Shown in pieces: positions 10,799 through 20,318 of a stretch of DNA of 45,337 nucleotides. The stretch is from an uncultured Pelagibacteraceae bacterium. Its GTDB lineage: Bacteria; Pseudomonadota; Alphaproteobacteria; Pelagibacterales; Pelagibacteraceae. The notes under the pieces are model-generated. The model made no database searches. It saw nothing but the letters and a program-made list of their open reading frames with translations, and was not told the DNA's origin. Where the stretch lies: assembly GCA_902555465.1 (NCBI GenBank), contig CACDSN010000012.1, positions 1 to 45,337 of the forward strand, given 5' to 3'. A program made the translations under genes and the position numbers. Position 1 is the stretch's first letter, and every line of letters begins with the position of its first letter.

Positions 10799-11735
10799 TT
10801 ATTTCGAGATCGAGAGGGCAGGAGTAAATACAACGTTTCAAGACTATGGAAGACAAAATCTTAATCATATTGGCATTCCAGTAAGTGGAGCGATGGATAA
10901 AAGAAACTATATACTTTCAAATGCTTTGTTAAAAAAGAATTTAAACTCACCTGCTATTGAATTTGCTTATCAGGGTCCATTATTAAAATATAAAGGTGAG
11001 GAAATATTTATTGTAATTACGGGAGATGTTAAATTTCAAATTGTTAGAGATAACAAAAAAAAGATAATTGGAGAACCCTACCATGTATATCTTATCCAGA
11101 ATAATGATCAAATTGATATACAATCTACAAATAGATCAGTTTATGGTTATATTTCAATCAGTGAAGATTTTATTCTGGATAAAACCTGGGGCAGTTATTC
11201 AATAAATACAAAAGCAAAAATTGGTTCAAATAACGGGGAAAAATTATCTAATAATCAAAAAATTGATATCGAACATAAAAAAAAAAAATTAACAATAACT
11301 AATTTAAATTATGTAAACTCTAAAATTGAGTATATAAGAGTTTTAAAATCAATAAACTTTGATTTTTTTTCTGAAAAATCAAAGAATATTTTTTTTAATA
11401 AAGAATTCAAGGTTACAAAATTATCTGACAGAATGGGTATGAGATTAGAAGGTCAAGTTTTAGAAAATGTTGTTAACTCAAATATTAAATCTGAAGGTCT
11501 AGTAAAAGGAGTAATCCAAGTTCCAAGCGATGGCAACCCAATAATTATGCTTTCTGATCATGGTACGATAGGTGGTTACCCAAAAATTGCAAATGTAATA
11601 AGTGCAGATTTTGATAAACTTGTCCAAATGATACCAGGTTCAGTTATAAAATTTAAACAAGTAAGTTTAGATGAAGCTGAAAAATTATTTAAATTTTATA
11701 AACTTGAAACTGATAATTTAATTAATCAGATTTAA
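10773..11735 (+). CDS. pxpC: 5-oxoprolinase subunit C (KipA / AHS2 domain)
   Basis: The 320-residue AHS2-domain protein completes 5-oxoprolinase. Family motifs are FEIERAGVNTTFQDYGRQNLNHIGIPVSGAMDKRNY-like (ending at about residue 45), AIEFAYQGP, DRMGMRLEG, and the strongly conserved SEGLVKGVIQVPSDGNPIIMLSDHGTIGGYPKIA region at about 242-275. Two ATG codons, at 10773 and 10779, are both possible; I give the upstream one. It sits inside the end of pxpB and its stop shares a base with the following transporter gene. Confidence 0.93.
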   Translation: MNMTKLKNSYFEIERAGVNTTFQDYGRQNLNHIGIPVSGAMDKRNYILSNALLKKNLNSPAIEFAYQGPLLKYKGEEIFIVITGDVKFQIVRDNKKKIIGEPYHVYLIQNNDQIDIQSTNRSVYGYISISEDFILDKTWGSYSINTKAKIGSNNGEKLSNNQKIDIEHKKKKLTITNLNYVNSKIEYIRVLKSINFDFFSEKSKNIFFNKEFKVTKLSDRMGMRLEGQVLENVVNSNIKSEGLVKGVIQVPSDGNPIIMLSDHGTIGGYPKIANVISADFDKLVQMIPGSVIKFKQVSLDEAEKLFKFYKLETDNLINQI

Positions 11736-12607
11736 TGAATATATTATTTAAGATTCCTGGATTTATCCTAGTGTTTTTAGGAGCAATCACTTTAAGTTTT
11801 GGTGGATTGATAGTTAAATCATTTGAAGGTGCAAATCTATGGCAGATCTTATTCTGGAGATCTGTATTTTTTTGCTTTGTTATTATTATTTTTTTATCAA
11901 TTACATATAAAAGAGAGTTTTTTAAAACTTTTATAAATTCTGGACTTCCAGGAGTTATAGGTGGAATTATTTTAGGTTTTGGTTTTTTTAGTTATGTGTT
12001 TGCCATGTACAACACAACTGTTGCGAATGCCAATTTTATAATTCAAACACAAACTTTATTTCTTGCTATCTTTGGATATCTTTTTCTTAAAGAAACTATT
12101 TCTAAAATTACTTTAGTTTCAATAATATTAGCAATTTCTGGAATTACACTTATGTTGGGAGATTCTTTGAGCTCAGGACAAATGATCGGAAATGTTATTG
12201 CATTTATAATGCCAATCTCTTTTGCTGTACTTATTATTATTGTTAGAAAATATCCTAGCGTAGACATGATACCTCTACAATTCATTGCTGGCATTGTTGC
12301 TATGATTATAGGATATGTAGTAGCTGGAAGAGTAGATATCTCTTTACATGATATATTTTTAGGTTTTTTAGCAGGTTTTTTTCAGGTTGGTTTTGGTTTT
12401 ATTTTTATAACCATTGGTGCAAGAACAACTCCCTCTGCTGTAGTGGGAATCATTATGATGTCAGAGGCAATTTTTGGACCCCTTTGGGCTTGGATATTTA
12501 TAAATGAGAAGCCACCTCTAATTGTTTTGATTGGTGGATCAATTGTTTTATCTGCTGTTTTGCTACAATTTGTAAGCAAATTCTTTATAAAAAAAGAGGT
12601 AAATTAA
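11735..12607 (+). CDS. DMT (EamA) family transporter
   Basis: The 290-residue protein has about ten membrane helices in two homologous halves of the EamA type: GAITLSFGGLIVKSFEGANLWQILFWRS near the start and the second-half NEKPPLIVLIGGSIVL at the end. The characteristic TTVANANFIIQTQTLFLAIFGYLFLKE segment, about residues 88-114, is typical of drug/metabolite transporters. It is joined to pxpC by TAATG, so it may move 5-oxoproline or a related amino acid, but direction and substrate are inference. Its 3' end lies just before the glycine riboswitch. Confidence 0.85.
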   Translation: MNILFKIPGFILVFLGAITLSFGGLIVKSFEGANLWQILFWRSVFFCFVIIIFLSITYKREFFKTFINSGLPGVIGGIILGFGFFSYVFAMYNTTVANANFIIQTQTLFLAIFGYLFLKETISKITLVSIILAISGITLMLGDSLSSGQMIGNVIAFIMPISFAVLIIIVRKYPSVDMIPLQFIAGIVAMIIGYVVAGRVDISLHDIFLGFLAGFFQVGFGFIFITIGARTTPSAVVGIIMMSEAIFGPLWAWIFINEKPPLIVLIGGSIVLSAVLLQFVSKFFIKKEVN

Positions 12608-12614
12608 TTAATTT

Positions 12615-12630
12615 ATGTTATATTTAATTG
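12615..12630 (+). promoter_or_regulatory. Possible extended -10 promoter of the gcv leader
   Basis: TGTTATATT at 12616-12624 is an extended -10 element (TG, one base, then TATATT). Transcription starting about seven bases further on would begin at the first pairing strand of aptamer 1 (12630). I do not see a good -35 hexamer at the usual spacing, and in such A/T-rich DNA similar strings occur by chance. The support is mainly its fit to the start of the riboswitch. Confidence 0.35.
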
Positions 12631-12770
12631 CGGAAGAGACTACTTCGATGTAGAGCCGAAGGAGCAACCACCCCGGAATCTCTCAGGCAAAAGGACCGCG
12701 CATATTAACTCTGGAAAAAGAACCAAAGTTCTTGCCGAAGGAGCAAAACTCTCAGGCCAATAGACAGAGG
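12630..12770 (+). promoter_or_regulatory. Tandem glycine riboswitch
   Basis: Two glycine aptamers stand in a row before gcvT. Aptamer 1 spans about 12630-12699: GCGG (12630-12633) pairs with CCGC (12696-12699), and the interior holds GCCGAAGGAGCAA and TCTCAGGCAAAAGGAC, the conserved core. Aptamer 2 spans about 12709-12769: CTCTG (12709-12713) pairs with CAGAG (12765-12769), with GCCGAAGGAGCAA and CTCTCAGGCCAATAGACAG inside. The linker between them is only about nine bases. Glycine riboswitches upstream of gcvT are established and usually raise expression of the cleavage system when glycine is plentiful. Confidence 0.96.
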
Positions 12771-12789
12771 GGGCGAAAGAGTTAATATG
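12701..12789 (+). promoter_or_regulatory. 12-bp inverted repeat pairing inter-aptamer linker with the gcvT start codon
   Basis: CATATTAACTCT (12701-12712) is the exact reverse complement of AGAGTTAATATG (12778-12789), whose last three bases are the gcvT ATG. The helix would enclose the whole second aptamer and bury the start codon and the weak AGAG ribosome site. Its four innermost pairs use 12709-12712, which also form the base of aptamer 2, so the two pairings compete there. This looks like the expression platform of the riboswitch, acting on translation. The pairing is seen in the sequence; the regulatory direction is inference. Confidence 0.75.
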
Positions 12790-13890
12790 ATAAAAAAAAC
12801 ATCGTTATTTAATCTTCATAAAAAGCATAATGCTAAGCTTGTAGAGTTTGCAGGCTATGAAATGCCAATTCATTATAAAGATGGAATTATCCAAGAACAT
12901 AAATTTACGAGATCTAATTGTGGAATTTTTGATGTATCTCACATGGGACAACTATTTATATATGGCAAAGAAAATCTTACTCAAGATCTTGAAAATATTT
13001 TCCCAATAGACCTAGAAAAATTAAATCTAAATCAAAGCAAGTATTCTTTTTTAATGGATGAGAATGCGTGTATTCACGATGATTTAATAATAACTAAAAT
13101 TTTAGAAGGATATTTAATAATACTTAATGCTGCATGTAAAGAAGATGATTTAAGAATAATTAATAAAAAATTAAATAATAAATATGATTTACAATTAAAG
13201 GAGGATCTTTCATTAATTGCTCTACAAGGGCCAGAGGCAAAAAATATTTTAGAAAAAAAAGTAGAGGGAGTAAGTAAATTAAAGTTTATGAATGGAGGAA
13301 ATTTTAAATTTTCAGATATTAATATATTTATTACAAGATCAGGATATACAGGAGAAGATGGTTTTGAAATTTCTATTAAAAATAATTATGCAGAAAAATT
13401 TGTTGAGGAAATGCTTAGTAACGGATCTAAAATGATTGGATTAGGAGCTAGAGATACACTTAGAATGGAAGCAGGATTATGTCTTTATGGCAATGATATT
13501 GATAAGAACACAACTCCTATAGAAGCAAATCTCAAATGGGCGATTTCCAAAAATAGAATTGATACAGACTATCCTGGATCAAAAATTATTAAAAAACAAA
13601 TTCAATTAGGTGTAGAAAAAATTAGAGTAGGAATAAAGCCAGAGAATAGAGTAATAGCTAGAGGAGATACAAAAATTTTTAGCAATGATGATAAAGAAAT
13701 CGGAAAAATTACAAGTGGCACTTTTGGTCCAAGTGTTGATCATTCAATAGCAATGGGTTATGTTGATAGACAGTATTCAAATTTAAATACAAAATTATTT
13801 TTAGAGGTAAGAGGAAAAAAAATACCTGCAAATGTTTGTAATTTACCATTTTATAAAAAAAACTATGTCAAAGGAGAAATAAATGTCTGA
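12787..13890 (+). CDS. gcvT: Glycine cleavage system T protein (aminomethyltransferase)
   Basis: GcvT takes the aminomethyl group from lipoylated GcvH to tetrahydrofolate, releasing ammonia and CH2-THF. The 367-residue protein starts [27 protein letters not shown]-like text with the conserved FAGYEMP at about residues 20-26, then [54 protein letters not shown] (folate pocket region) and [12 protein letters not shown] near the end. Length is normal. The ATG is buried in the riboswitch helix. It overlaps gcvH by eight bases, and an AGGAG lies before the gcvH start inside gcvT. Confidence 0.97.
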   Translation: MIKKTSLFNLHKKHNAKLVEFAGYEMPIHYKDGIIQEHKFTRSNCGIFDVSHMGQLFIYGKENLTQDLENIFPIDLEKLNLNQSKYSFLMDENACIHDDLIITKILEGYLIILNAACKEDDLRIINKKLNNKYDLQLKEDLSLIALQGPEAKNILEKKVEGVSKLKFMNGGNFKFSDINIFITRSGYTGEDGFEISIKNNYAEKFVEEMLSNGSKMIGLGARDTLRMEAGLCLYGNDIDKNTTPIEANLKWAISKNRIDTDYPGSKIIKKQIQLGVEKIRVGIKPENRVIARGDTKIFSNDDKEIGKITSGTFGPSVDHSIAMGYVDRQYSNLNTKLFLEVRGKKIPANVCNLPFYKKNYVKGEINV

Positions 13891-14263
13891 TGTAAAATAT
13901 TCAAAAGAGCACGAATGGTTAAAGCTTGATGGAGATATAGCCACTATTGGGATTACAAAACATGCAACAGAAATGTTAGGAGATATTGTATTTACTGAAT
14001 TACCAGAAAAAGGTACAAGTGTAGAAAAAGATGGTACAGCAGGTGTTGTAGAATCAACTAAAGCAGCGAGCGATGTATATACTCCAGTGAGTGGCGAAGT
14101 GATTGATACAAATCAAGCCATAGTAGATGACCCATCTAAAATTAATCAAGACCCAGAAAACTCAGCATGGTTTTTTAAACTTAAAATAAAAGATCCTTCA
14201 GAAATAGAAACACTAATGAATAAAGACGATTATGATAAATTTGCAAAGGAGACATCAGCATAA
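13883..14263 (+). CDS. gcvH: Glycine cleavage system H protein
   Basis: GcvH is the lipoylated shuttle between the P, T and L proteins. The 126-residue product has [21 protein letters not shown] at the start, [13 protein letters not shown], and the lipoylation motif [10 protein letters not shown] with Lys60 as the modified residue, followed by [10 protein letters not shown] and NSAWFFKLK. The AAAGGAGAAATAAATG start context is one of the better ribosome binding sites in the window. Its TAA overlaps the gcvP ATG by one base (TAATG). The L protein gene is not in the window, as expected since lipoamide dehydrogenase is shared with other complexes. Confidence 0.97.
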   Translation: MSDVKYSKEHEWLKLDGDIATIGITKHATEMLGDIVFTELPEKGTSVEKDGTAGVVESTKAASDVYTPVSGEVIDTNQAIVDDPSKINQDPENSAWFFKLKIKDPSEIETLMNKDDYDKFAKETSA

Positions 14264-17133
14264 TGTTACCAAATTCAGAAAAAGATTTTATAAAAAGACA
14301 CATTGGACCTTCTAAAGAAGATCAATCGAAAATGTTAAAAGAATTAAATTATCAATCATTAGATGATTTAATTGACAACACTGTTCCAGAAAAAATAAAG
14401 TTTAAAGGTGAATTAAATATCGGCGAGTCGAATTCAGAATATGAAGCGTTAAGAAAATTAAGAGCAATATCAAAGAAAAATCAAGTTTACTCGAATTTTA
14501 TTGGTATGGGTTATTATGGAACGTATACTCCATATGTTATTTTAAGAAATATATTAGAAAATCCAGGTTGGTATACTTCATATACACCTTATCAGCCTGA
14601 GGTAGCTCAAGGAAGACTTGAGATGTTGTTAAATTTTCAACAAATGATTGTTGATTTCACAGGAATGGATATTGCTAATGCTTCTTTGTTAGATGAAGGT
14701 ACAGCAGCAGCTGAAGCTATGGGGCTTAGTCACAGATTAAATAAAAAAGATAGTAATTTAGTTTTTGTATCTGAGGATTGTCATCCTCAAACAATAAATG
14801 TAATTCAAACAAGAGCTGAACCAATGGGTTTAAAAGTTTTAGTTGGTAAAGAAGATGAAGTTTTAGACCAATTAAAAGAAGATCTAGTTTGTGGAATTTT
14901 ACAATATCCTGGAACATTAGGAGATATTAAAGACCCCAGTGAAGCAATTAGTAAAATTCATAAAAAAAATGGGAAGGCTGTATTAGCTTGTGATCTACTG
15001 GCATTAGCTAAATTAAAAACACCAAGAGAGCTTGGTGCTGATATAGCAGTTGGGAGCTCTCAAAGATTTGGTATTCCAATGGGATATGGAGGTCCACATG
15101 CAGCCTTTTTTGCAACTAAAGACGAGTATAAAAGATCGATGCCTGGAAGGATTGTCGGGGTATCAGTTGATAGACATGGCAATAAGGCATATAGATTATC
15201 ATTACAAACTAGAGAACAACACATTAGAAGAGATAAGGCGACAAGTAATATTTGTACTGCCCAAGCTCTATTAGCAATAGTGTCAGCAGCATATGCTATA
15301 TATCATGGTCCAGATGGAATTAAAAATATTTCTGAAAGAGTTTCTCAATTAGCAAAAAGTTTTGCTGATAAAATAAAACAGTCTGGATATGAACTTTATT
15401 CCAATTATTTTTTTGATACTGTTACAATTAAAACTAAGGAAAAGACTGATCAAATTTATAAAAATGCTTTAAATCAAAAAGTTAATATACGAAAAGTGAA
15501 TTCTGAGATGCTTGCTGTTTCTTTTGATGAGAGAAAAAATGTTTATAGAGTAAATCAACTATTAAAAATTTTTAATGCAGCAGAATCAATTAAAAAAGAG
15601 GACCCATCGGTAAGTTTGCCTAATTTACCAAAAAGTTTATTAAGAACTTCAAAATATTTAGAACATCCAGTTTTCAACTTATATCATTCAGAGACTGAAA
15701 TGCTTAGATATTTAAAAAGGTTAGAGGATAAGGATATAGCATTGAATAGAACTATGATAGCACTTGGTTCATGCACAATGAAGTTAAATGCTGCTGCTGA
15801 AATGATTCCAATTTCTTGGAAAGAATTTGCAGAGCCTCATCCGTTCGTTCCAATTGAACAAATGGAAGGGTTTAGGGATTTATTTACAGATCTAAAAAAT
15901 TGGTTGAGATCTATAACTGGTTTTTCAGGTGTTTCGTTACAACCCAACGCAGGTGCTCAAGGTGAATATGCAGGTTTAATGGTTATTAGAAAATATCACT
16001 TAAATAGAGAAGAGGCTAATCGTAATATATGTTTAATTCCAAGTTCAGCACATGGCACTAATCCAGCAAGCGCACAAATGGTTGGAATGAGAGTAGTTGT
16101 TGTTAATTGTGATAAAGAGGGAAATGTTGATTTTGATGATTTAAAGAAAAAAGTAGAACAACATTCAGAAAACCTTGGAGCATTAATGGTAACTTATCCA
16201 TCTACCCATGGAGTATTTGAAGAAAAAATAATTGATATTTGTGATTTAGTTCATAAGCATGGTGGTCAGGTCTACATGGATGGGGCAAATTTAAACGCAT
16301 TAGTCGGAGTTGCAAAGCCTGGAAACTTTGGTCCAGACGTTTGTCATATTAATTTGCATAAAACATTTTGTATTCCCCATGGTGGTGGAGGACCTGGAAT
16401 GGGCCCCATTGCTTGTAAAAAACATTTGCAAGTTTATCTGCCTAATCATCCAGTAATAAAAGATTGTGGACCAACAACAGGTATTGGAGCAGTGTCAGCA
16501 GCTCCCTGGGGAAGTTCAAGTATTCTATCAATCTCTTGGATGTACATTAAAATGATGGGATCGGCAGGATTAAAGTATGCTACTCAAGTTGCAATATTAA
16601 ATGCAAATTATATTGCTCATAGACTAAAAGATCACTTTCCAATTTTGTATAAAGGGTCGAATGGCAATGTTGCGCACGAATGTATTATTGATATTAGAAA
16701 TATTAAATCAGAAACAGGTGTAACAGAGGAGGACATTGCAAAAAGATTAATAGATTTTGGATTTCATGCACCAACTATGTCATGGCCAGTAGCTGGCACA
16801 ATGATGATAGAACCTACTGAAAGTGAAGGCTTGTCTGAAATTGATAGATTTTGTGACACTTTAATTAAGATTAAACAAGAAATTGAAAAAATTAAATCAG
16901 GTCAATTTGATAAAATAGACAATCCAATTAAAAATGCTCCCCATACAGACTCTGAGCTTACTTCAGATAATTGGCAACACAAATATACGAGACAAGAAGC
17001 AGCTTATCCATCAAAATTTTTAAGAGCTAATAAATTTTGGCCACCAGTTGCAAGAGTTGACAACGTATATGGTGATAAGAATATTTTTTGTACATGTCCA
17101 AGTATGGATGAATTCAAAGAAGATGCTGCATAA
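14263..17133 (+). CDS. gcvP: Glycine dehydrogenase (decarboxylating), P protein
   Basis: GcvP is the PLP enzyme that decarboxylates glycine and loads the aminomethyl group on GcvH. The 956-residue single-chain form carries both halves fused: the N-terminal half with FIKRHIGPS, YYGTYTPYVILRNILENPGWYTSYTPYQPE-like text and LDEGTAAAEAM, and the C-terminal half with ALGSCTMKLNAAAEM, SAHGTNPASAQM, and INLHKTFCIPHGGGGPG, where Lys700 is the PLP lysine. It is the last gene under the glycine riboswitch; the next gene starts seven bases after its stop but belongs to a different function. Confidence 0.97.
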   Translation: MLPNSEKDFIKRHIGPSKEDQSKMLKELNYQSLDDLIDNTVPEKIKFKGELNIGESNSEYEALRKLRAISKKNQVYSNFIGMGYYGTYTPYVILRNILENPGWYTSYTPYQPEVAQGRLEMLLNFQQMIVDFTGMDIANASLLDEGTAAAEAMGLSHRLNKKDSNLVFVSEDCHPQTINVIQTRAEPMGLKVLVGKEDEVLDQLKEDLVCGILQYPGTLGDIKDPSEAISKIHKKNGKAVLACDLLALAKLKTPRELGADIAVGSSQRFGIPMGYGGPHAAFFATKDEYKRSMPGRIVGVSVDRHGNKAYRLSLQTREQHIRRDKATSNICTAQALLAIVSAAYAIYHGPDGIKNISERVSQLAKSFADKIKQSGYELYSNYFFDTVTIKTKEKTDQIYKNALNQKVNIRKVNSEMLAVSFDERKNVYRVNQLLKIFNAAESIKKEDPSVSLPNLPKSLLRTSKYLEHPVFNLYHSETEMLRYLKRLEDKDIALNRTMIALGSCTMKLNAAAEMIPISWKEFAEPHPFVPIEQMEGFRDLFTDLKNWLRSITGFSGVSLQPNAGAQGEYAGLMVIRKYHLNREEANRNICLIPSSAHGTNPASAQMVGMRVVVVNCDKEGNVDFDDLKKKVEQHSENLGALMVTYPSTHGVFEEKIIDICDLVHKHGGQVYMDGANLNALVGVAKPGNFGPDVCHINLHKTFCIPHGGGGPGMGPIACKKHLQVYLPNHPVIKDCGPTTGIGAVSAAPWGSSSILSISWMYIKMMGSAGLKYATQVAILNANYIAHRLKDHFPILYKGSNGNVAHECIIDIRNIKSETGVTEEDIAKRLIDFGFHAPTMSWPVAGTMMIEPTESEGLSEIDRFCDTLIKIKQEIEKIKSGQFDKIDNPIKNAPHTDSELTSDNWQHKYTRQEAAYPSKFLRANKFWPPVARVDNVYGDKNIFCTCPSMDEFKEDAA

Positions 17134-17139
17134 TTCTTA

Positions 17140-18378
17140 ATGAAAATAGCTGTAATTGGATCTGGCATATCTGGATTAAGTGCAGCCTACTACCTATCAA
17201 AAAACCACAAAGTTGATTTATTCGAAAAAGATAATCATTTTGGTGGGCATTCACACACATTAGACTTAAATTTAAACAATAAAAAAATATCAGTAGACAT
17301 TGGTTTCATAGTTTTTAATTATAAGACTTATCCAAATCTAATTAATTTTTTCAAAGATAATTCAATCGAGATTGAAAAAAGCAATATGTCATTTTCAGTA
17401 TCTGTGAAAGATACTAATTTTGAATATTGTGGCAAGGGTATTTCAGGGATGTTTAGTAATAAATCAAATATATTTAACTTAAAATTTTTAAATATGTTTT
17501 TTGATTTAATAAAATTTTATAAAAAAAATAATAATTTAACAATATATGATAATAATTTAACTCTTGGAGATTATCTTACAAAGGAAAAATTATCAAAAGA
17601 GTTTACCGATTATCATATTATCCCAATGGTTGCTGCAATATGGTCTATGCCACCTTATGAGGCTAGCCAAATGCCATTAAGTTTTTTTTTGAAATTTTTT
17701 CAAAATCATGGCTTATTTAAATTAAAAAATAGACCTCAATGGTACACAGTCAAAAATAGAAGTAGAACATATGTTAATAAAATTCTCAATAAGGTAAGTG
17801 GTGAACATTATAAAAATTATAAAATAAATTTAATTAAAAGATACAAAGAAAATATTAAAATATTTTATGGAGAAAAAAATGAATTCTTCATTTATGACAA
17901 AGTAGTTATAGCAACACATGCAGATGAAGCCTTATCAATTTTAGAAAATCCGACAGATGAAGAAAAAAATTTACTTTCAAATTTTAAATATAAAAATAAC
18001 TTAGCTGTAATACATACTGATAAAAATCAAATGCCTAGAAATAAAAAGGCATGGAGTGCATGGAATGCAAAACTGAGTAAAAATGTTAGAGAAAATTCAT
18101 CTGTAACATATTGGCTCAATCTTTTACAGAATCTAAAGTTTGATGAAGATATTTTTTTATCACTGAATCCTTTTGATAAAATTGATGAACAAAAAATCTT
18201 AAAAAAAGTAATGTTTACACACCCATATTATGATAAATCGGCACTTGAAAACCAAGCTAAACTAAAAAAAATACAAAACATTAATAATACCTTATTTTGT
18301 GGTAGTTATTTTGGATATGGTTTCCATGAAGATGGAATTACTTCTTCAATAGATATGTTAAATTCAATTAATGATTAA
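17140..18378 (+). CDS. FAD/NAD(P)-binding amine-oxidase-like protein of the lipid cluster (COG2907 type)
   Basis: The 412-residue flavoprotein opens with a Rossmann FAD motif, IAVIGSGISGLSAAYYLS, followed by an acidic strand end and GGHSHTLDL, typical of COG2907 proteins. Further family text includes SVDIGFIVFNYKTYPNL, VAAIWSMPPYEASQMPLSFFLKFFQNHGL-like sequence at about residues 165-195, and the C-terminal GSYFGYGFHEDGITSS that closes the FAD site. Such proteins sit beside DUF1365 and a CFA-synthase-like gene, exactly as here, and are thought to desaturate or oxidise a fatty acyl chain; I recall a related gene (ufaD) in furan fatty acid synthesis in Rhodobacter. It overlaps the next gene by eight bases. 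Confidence 0.82.
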   Translation: MKIAVIGSGISGLSAAYYLSKNHKVDLFEKDNHFGGHSHTLDLNLNNKKISVDIGFIVFNYKTYPNLINFFKDNSIEIEKSNMSFSVSVKDTNFEYCGKGISGMFSNKSNIFNLKFLNMFFDLIKFYKKNNNLTIYDNNLTLGDYLTKEKLSKEFTDYHIIPMVAAIWSMPPYEASQMPLSFFLKFFQNHGLFKLKNRPQWYTVKNRSRTYVNKILNKVSGEHYKNYKINLIKRYKENIKIFYGEKNEFFIYDKVVIATHADEALSILENPTDEEKNLLSNFKYKNNLAVIHTDKNQMPRNKKAWSAWNAKLSKNVRENSSVTYWLNLLQNLKFDEDIFLSLNPFDKIDEQKILKKVMFTHPYYDKSALENQAKLKKIQNINNTLFCGSYFGYGFHEDGITSSIDMLNSIND

Positions 18379-19147
18379 GTACTCTAGGATTTATTCAGGA
18401 CAGGTAACTCATACAAGATTTAAACCGAAAAAACATTACTTTAAGTACAAAGTGTTCAGCCTATTAATTGATTTAGACGAAATTAATAAAATAAATAATA
18501 ATTTAAATTTTTTTTCATATAATAAATTTAATTTAATTAGTTTTTTTGACAAAGATCATGGAAATAGAGATGGAAGCAATGTTAAGGAATGGGTAAAAGA
18601 AAATTTAATTAAAAAAAATATCAAATTTCAAAATATTAGAGTAGAAATTCTATGTTATCCAAGAATACTTGGTTACGTGTTTAATCCACTTTCAATCTTA
18701 TATGTTTATAACGAAAAAGATGCGTTGATATCAATTTTTTACGAAGTAAAAAATACATTTGGAGAACAACATACTTATATTTTTGAAACTCAAGATCAAA
18801 AAATAATAAAAAATAAATGCGATAAAAAGTTTTATGTATCTCCTTTTATCGATATGGAATGTGAATATAATTTTAGTGTGACAAAGCCTGGAGACTCGAT
18901 ATCTGTAATAATTAACCAAAATGATAAAGAAGGTAAGCTGTTATTCGCCTCACAAGATGGAAAAAGTCAGGATTTAACCTCTAAAAACCTACTACTTAAT
19001 TATTTAAGACATCCACTAATGACATTTAAAGTAATAGTTGCAATACATTATGAAGCATTCAAACTTTGGTTTAAAAAAGTAAAATTAGTAAAAAAAAAAA
19101 TAAAAATTTTAAATAAAATAACTTTTGAAACCAATAAGTATAAATAA
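18371..19147 (+). CDS. DUF1365 family protein
   Basis: The 258-residue protein matches DUF1365: SRIYSGQVTHTRFKPKKHYFKYKVF at the start, the FFDKDHGNRDG motif at about residues 58-68, LCYPRILGYVFNPLSILYVYN, VKNTFGEQHTYIF, KKFYVSPFIDMECEYNF and the HPLMTFKVIVAIHYEAFKLW end. The biochemical role of the family is not established; its near-constant linkage to a COG2907 oxidoreductase and a CFA-like methyltransferase implies membrane lipid modification. The start overlaps the previous gene and the end overlaps the next by 23 bases. It is lysine-rich like its neighbours. Confidence 0.88.
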   Translation: MIKYSRIYSGQVTHTRFKPKKHYFKYKVFSLLIDLDEINKINNNLNFFSYNKFNLISFFDKDHGNRDGSNVKEWVKENLIKKNIKFQNIRVEILCYPRILGYVFNPLSILYVYNEKDALISIFYEVKNTFGEQHTYIFETQDQKIIKNKCDKKFYVSPFIDMECEYNFSVTKPGDSISVIINQNDKEGKLLFASQDGKSQDLTSKNLLLNYLRHPLMTFKVIVAIHYEAFKLWFKKVKLVKKKIKILNKITFETNKYK

Positions 19148-20285
19148 TATTTCAGACAAAATAGTTTTCAGCATGTTGAAGCACATTAAACATGGTGTGT
19201 TAGAACTCACAAATCACGATAACGAAAAACATATCTTTGGAACAGATTCTACTGGATTAGATGTAAGTCTAAAGATTAATAAGCCAGGCTTCACTTACAA
19301 AATAATTAAAAGTGGAAGTGTGGGATTAGCAGAAGCTTATATGAGGGGAGATTTTGAAACAAATAATCTTTCAAACTTAATAGAATTAACAGCGAAAAAT
19401 ATAAATATAATTTATAAATTTTCTGGAATTTTTGATTTTCCATTAATTAACATGATTAAGAATTTTCTCATAAAGAATACCAAAACTAAAAGTAAAGAAA
19501 ATATTGCTAAACACTATGATCTTGGAAATAATTTTTTTTCTTTGTGGTTAGATAAATCTTTAACTTATTCAAGTGCAATTTTTGATAATGAAAAAAAAGA
19601 TTTAGAATCTGCGCAATATAATAAATATTTAAAATTAATTAATTTAATTCAACCAAAGTCAGGAGATAAAATTTTAGAAATAGGATGTGGCTGGGGTGGA
19701 TTTGCTGAATATGTAGGTAAAAATTTAGATGTAAGGTTAGACTGTATAACAATTTCAAAAAAACAATATGAATTTGCAAAGGAGAGAATTTATAAAAACA
19801 ATTTGAATCATAAAATTAATGTAGAATTAAAAGATTATAGAGATGTAAATAAAAAATATAATTCAATAGCATCTATTGAAATGATTGAAGCGGTAGGCCA
19901 AAACTATTTGGACAGTTATTTTAAAACAATTAAAAATAATTTAACTATTAATGGTACAGCCGCCATTCAAGCAATTGTAATCGATGATAAGCTATATAAA
20001 AGATATAAGACAAAAGAAGATTTTATTCAAAAATATATATTTCCAGGGGGGTTTTTGCCGTCAAAAAATAGTTTAGAACAACTCTCAACAAAAAATGGTT
20101 TGACACTTGATTTGATGAACTCATATGGCGAGCATTACTCAGACACTTTAAGAATTTGGCGAGATGAATTTCAAAAAAAATGGGATTTAATTTCAAAGCA
20201 AGGATTTGACTTAACTTTTAAAAAATGTGGGATTTTTATTTGTCATATTGTGAAGCAGGTTTTAAATCAAAAAATATTGATTTGA
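19125..20285 (+). CDS. CFA-synthase-family fatty acid methyltransferase
   Basis: The 386-residue SAM-dependent enzyme belongs to the cyclopropane-fatty-acid synthase family: HYDLGNNFFSLWLDKSLTYSS, LEIGCGWGGFAEYV (SAM loop, about residues 184-197), ITISKKQYEFAKERI, and YIFPGGFLPS. By eye-alignment with the E. coli enzyme, the cysteine in its YSCAYW motif is Ser150 here and the histidine in its LLHTIG motif is Gln282, while the glutamate of EHVG is kept (Glu255). Those residues line the bicarbonate site needed for ring closure, so this member may add a methyl or methylene without making cyclopropane. The start is a TTG at 19125; an ATG at 19173 is an alternative. Confidence 0.88.
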   Translation: MKPISINNISDKIVFSMLKHIKHGVLELTNHDNEKHIFGTDSTGLDVSLKINKPGFTYKIIKSGSVGLAEAYMRGDFETNNLSNLIELTAKNINIIYKFSGIFDFPLINMIKNFLIKNTKTKSKENIAKHYDLGNNFFSLWLDKSLTYSSAIFDNEKKDLESAQYNKYLKLINLIQPKSGDKILEIGCGWGGFAEYVGKNLDVRLDCITISKKQYEFAKERIYKNNLNHKINVELKDYRDVNKKYNSIASIEMIEAVGQNYLDSYFKTIKNNLTINGTAAIQAIVIDDKLYKRYKTKEDFIQKYIFPGGFLPSKNSLEQLSTKNGLTLDLMNSYGEHYSDTLRIWRDEFQKKWDLISKQGFDLTFKKCGIFICHIVKQVLNQKILI

Positions 20286-20318
20286 TACAATTCTCACTAC
20301 AAAACAAATAAATATTTT

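Noticed and set aside
14726-15274. Open frames inside gcvP on the other strand and in another frame
   Set aside because: They are covered by a conserved gcvP frame, have no family resemblance and no ribosome site.
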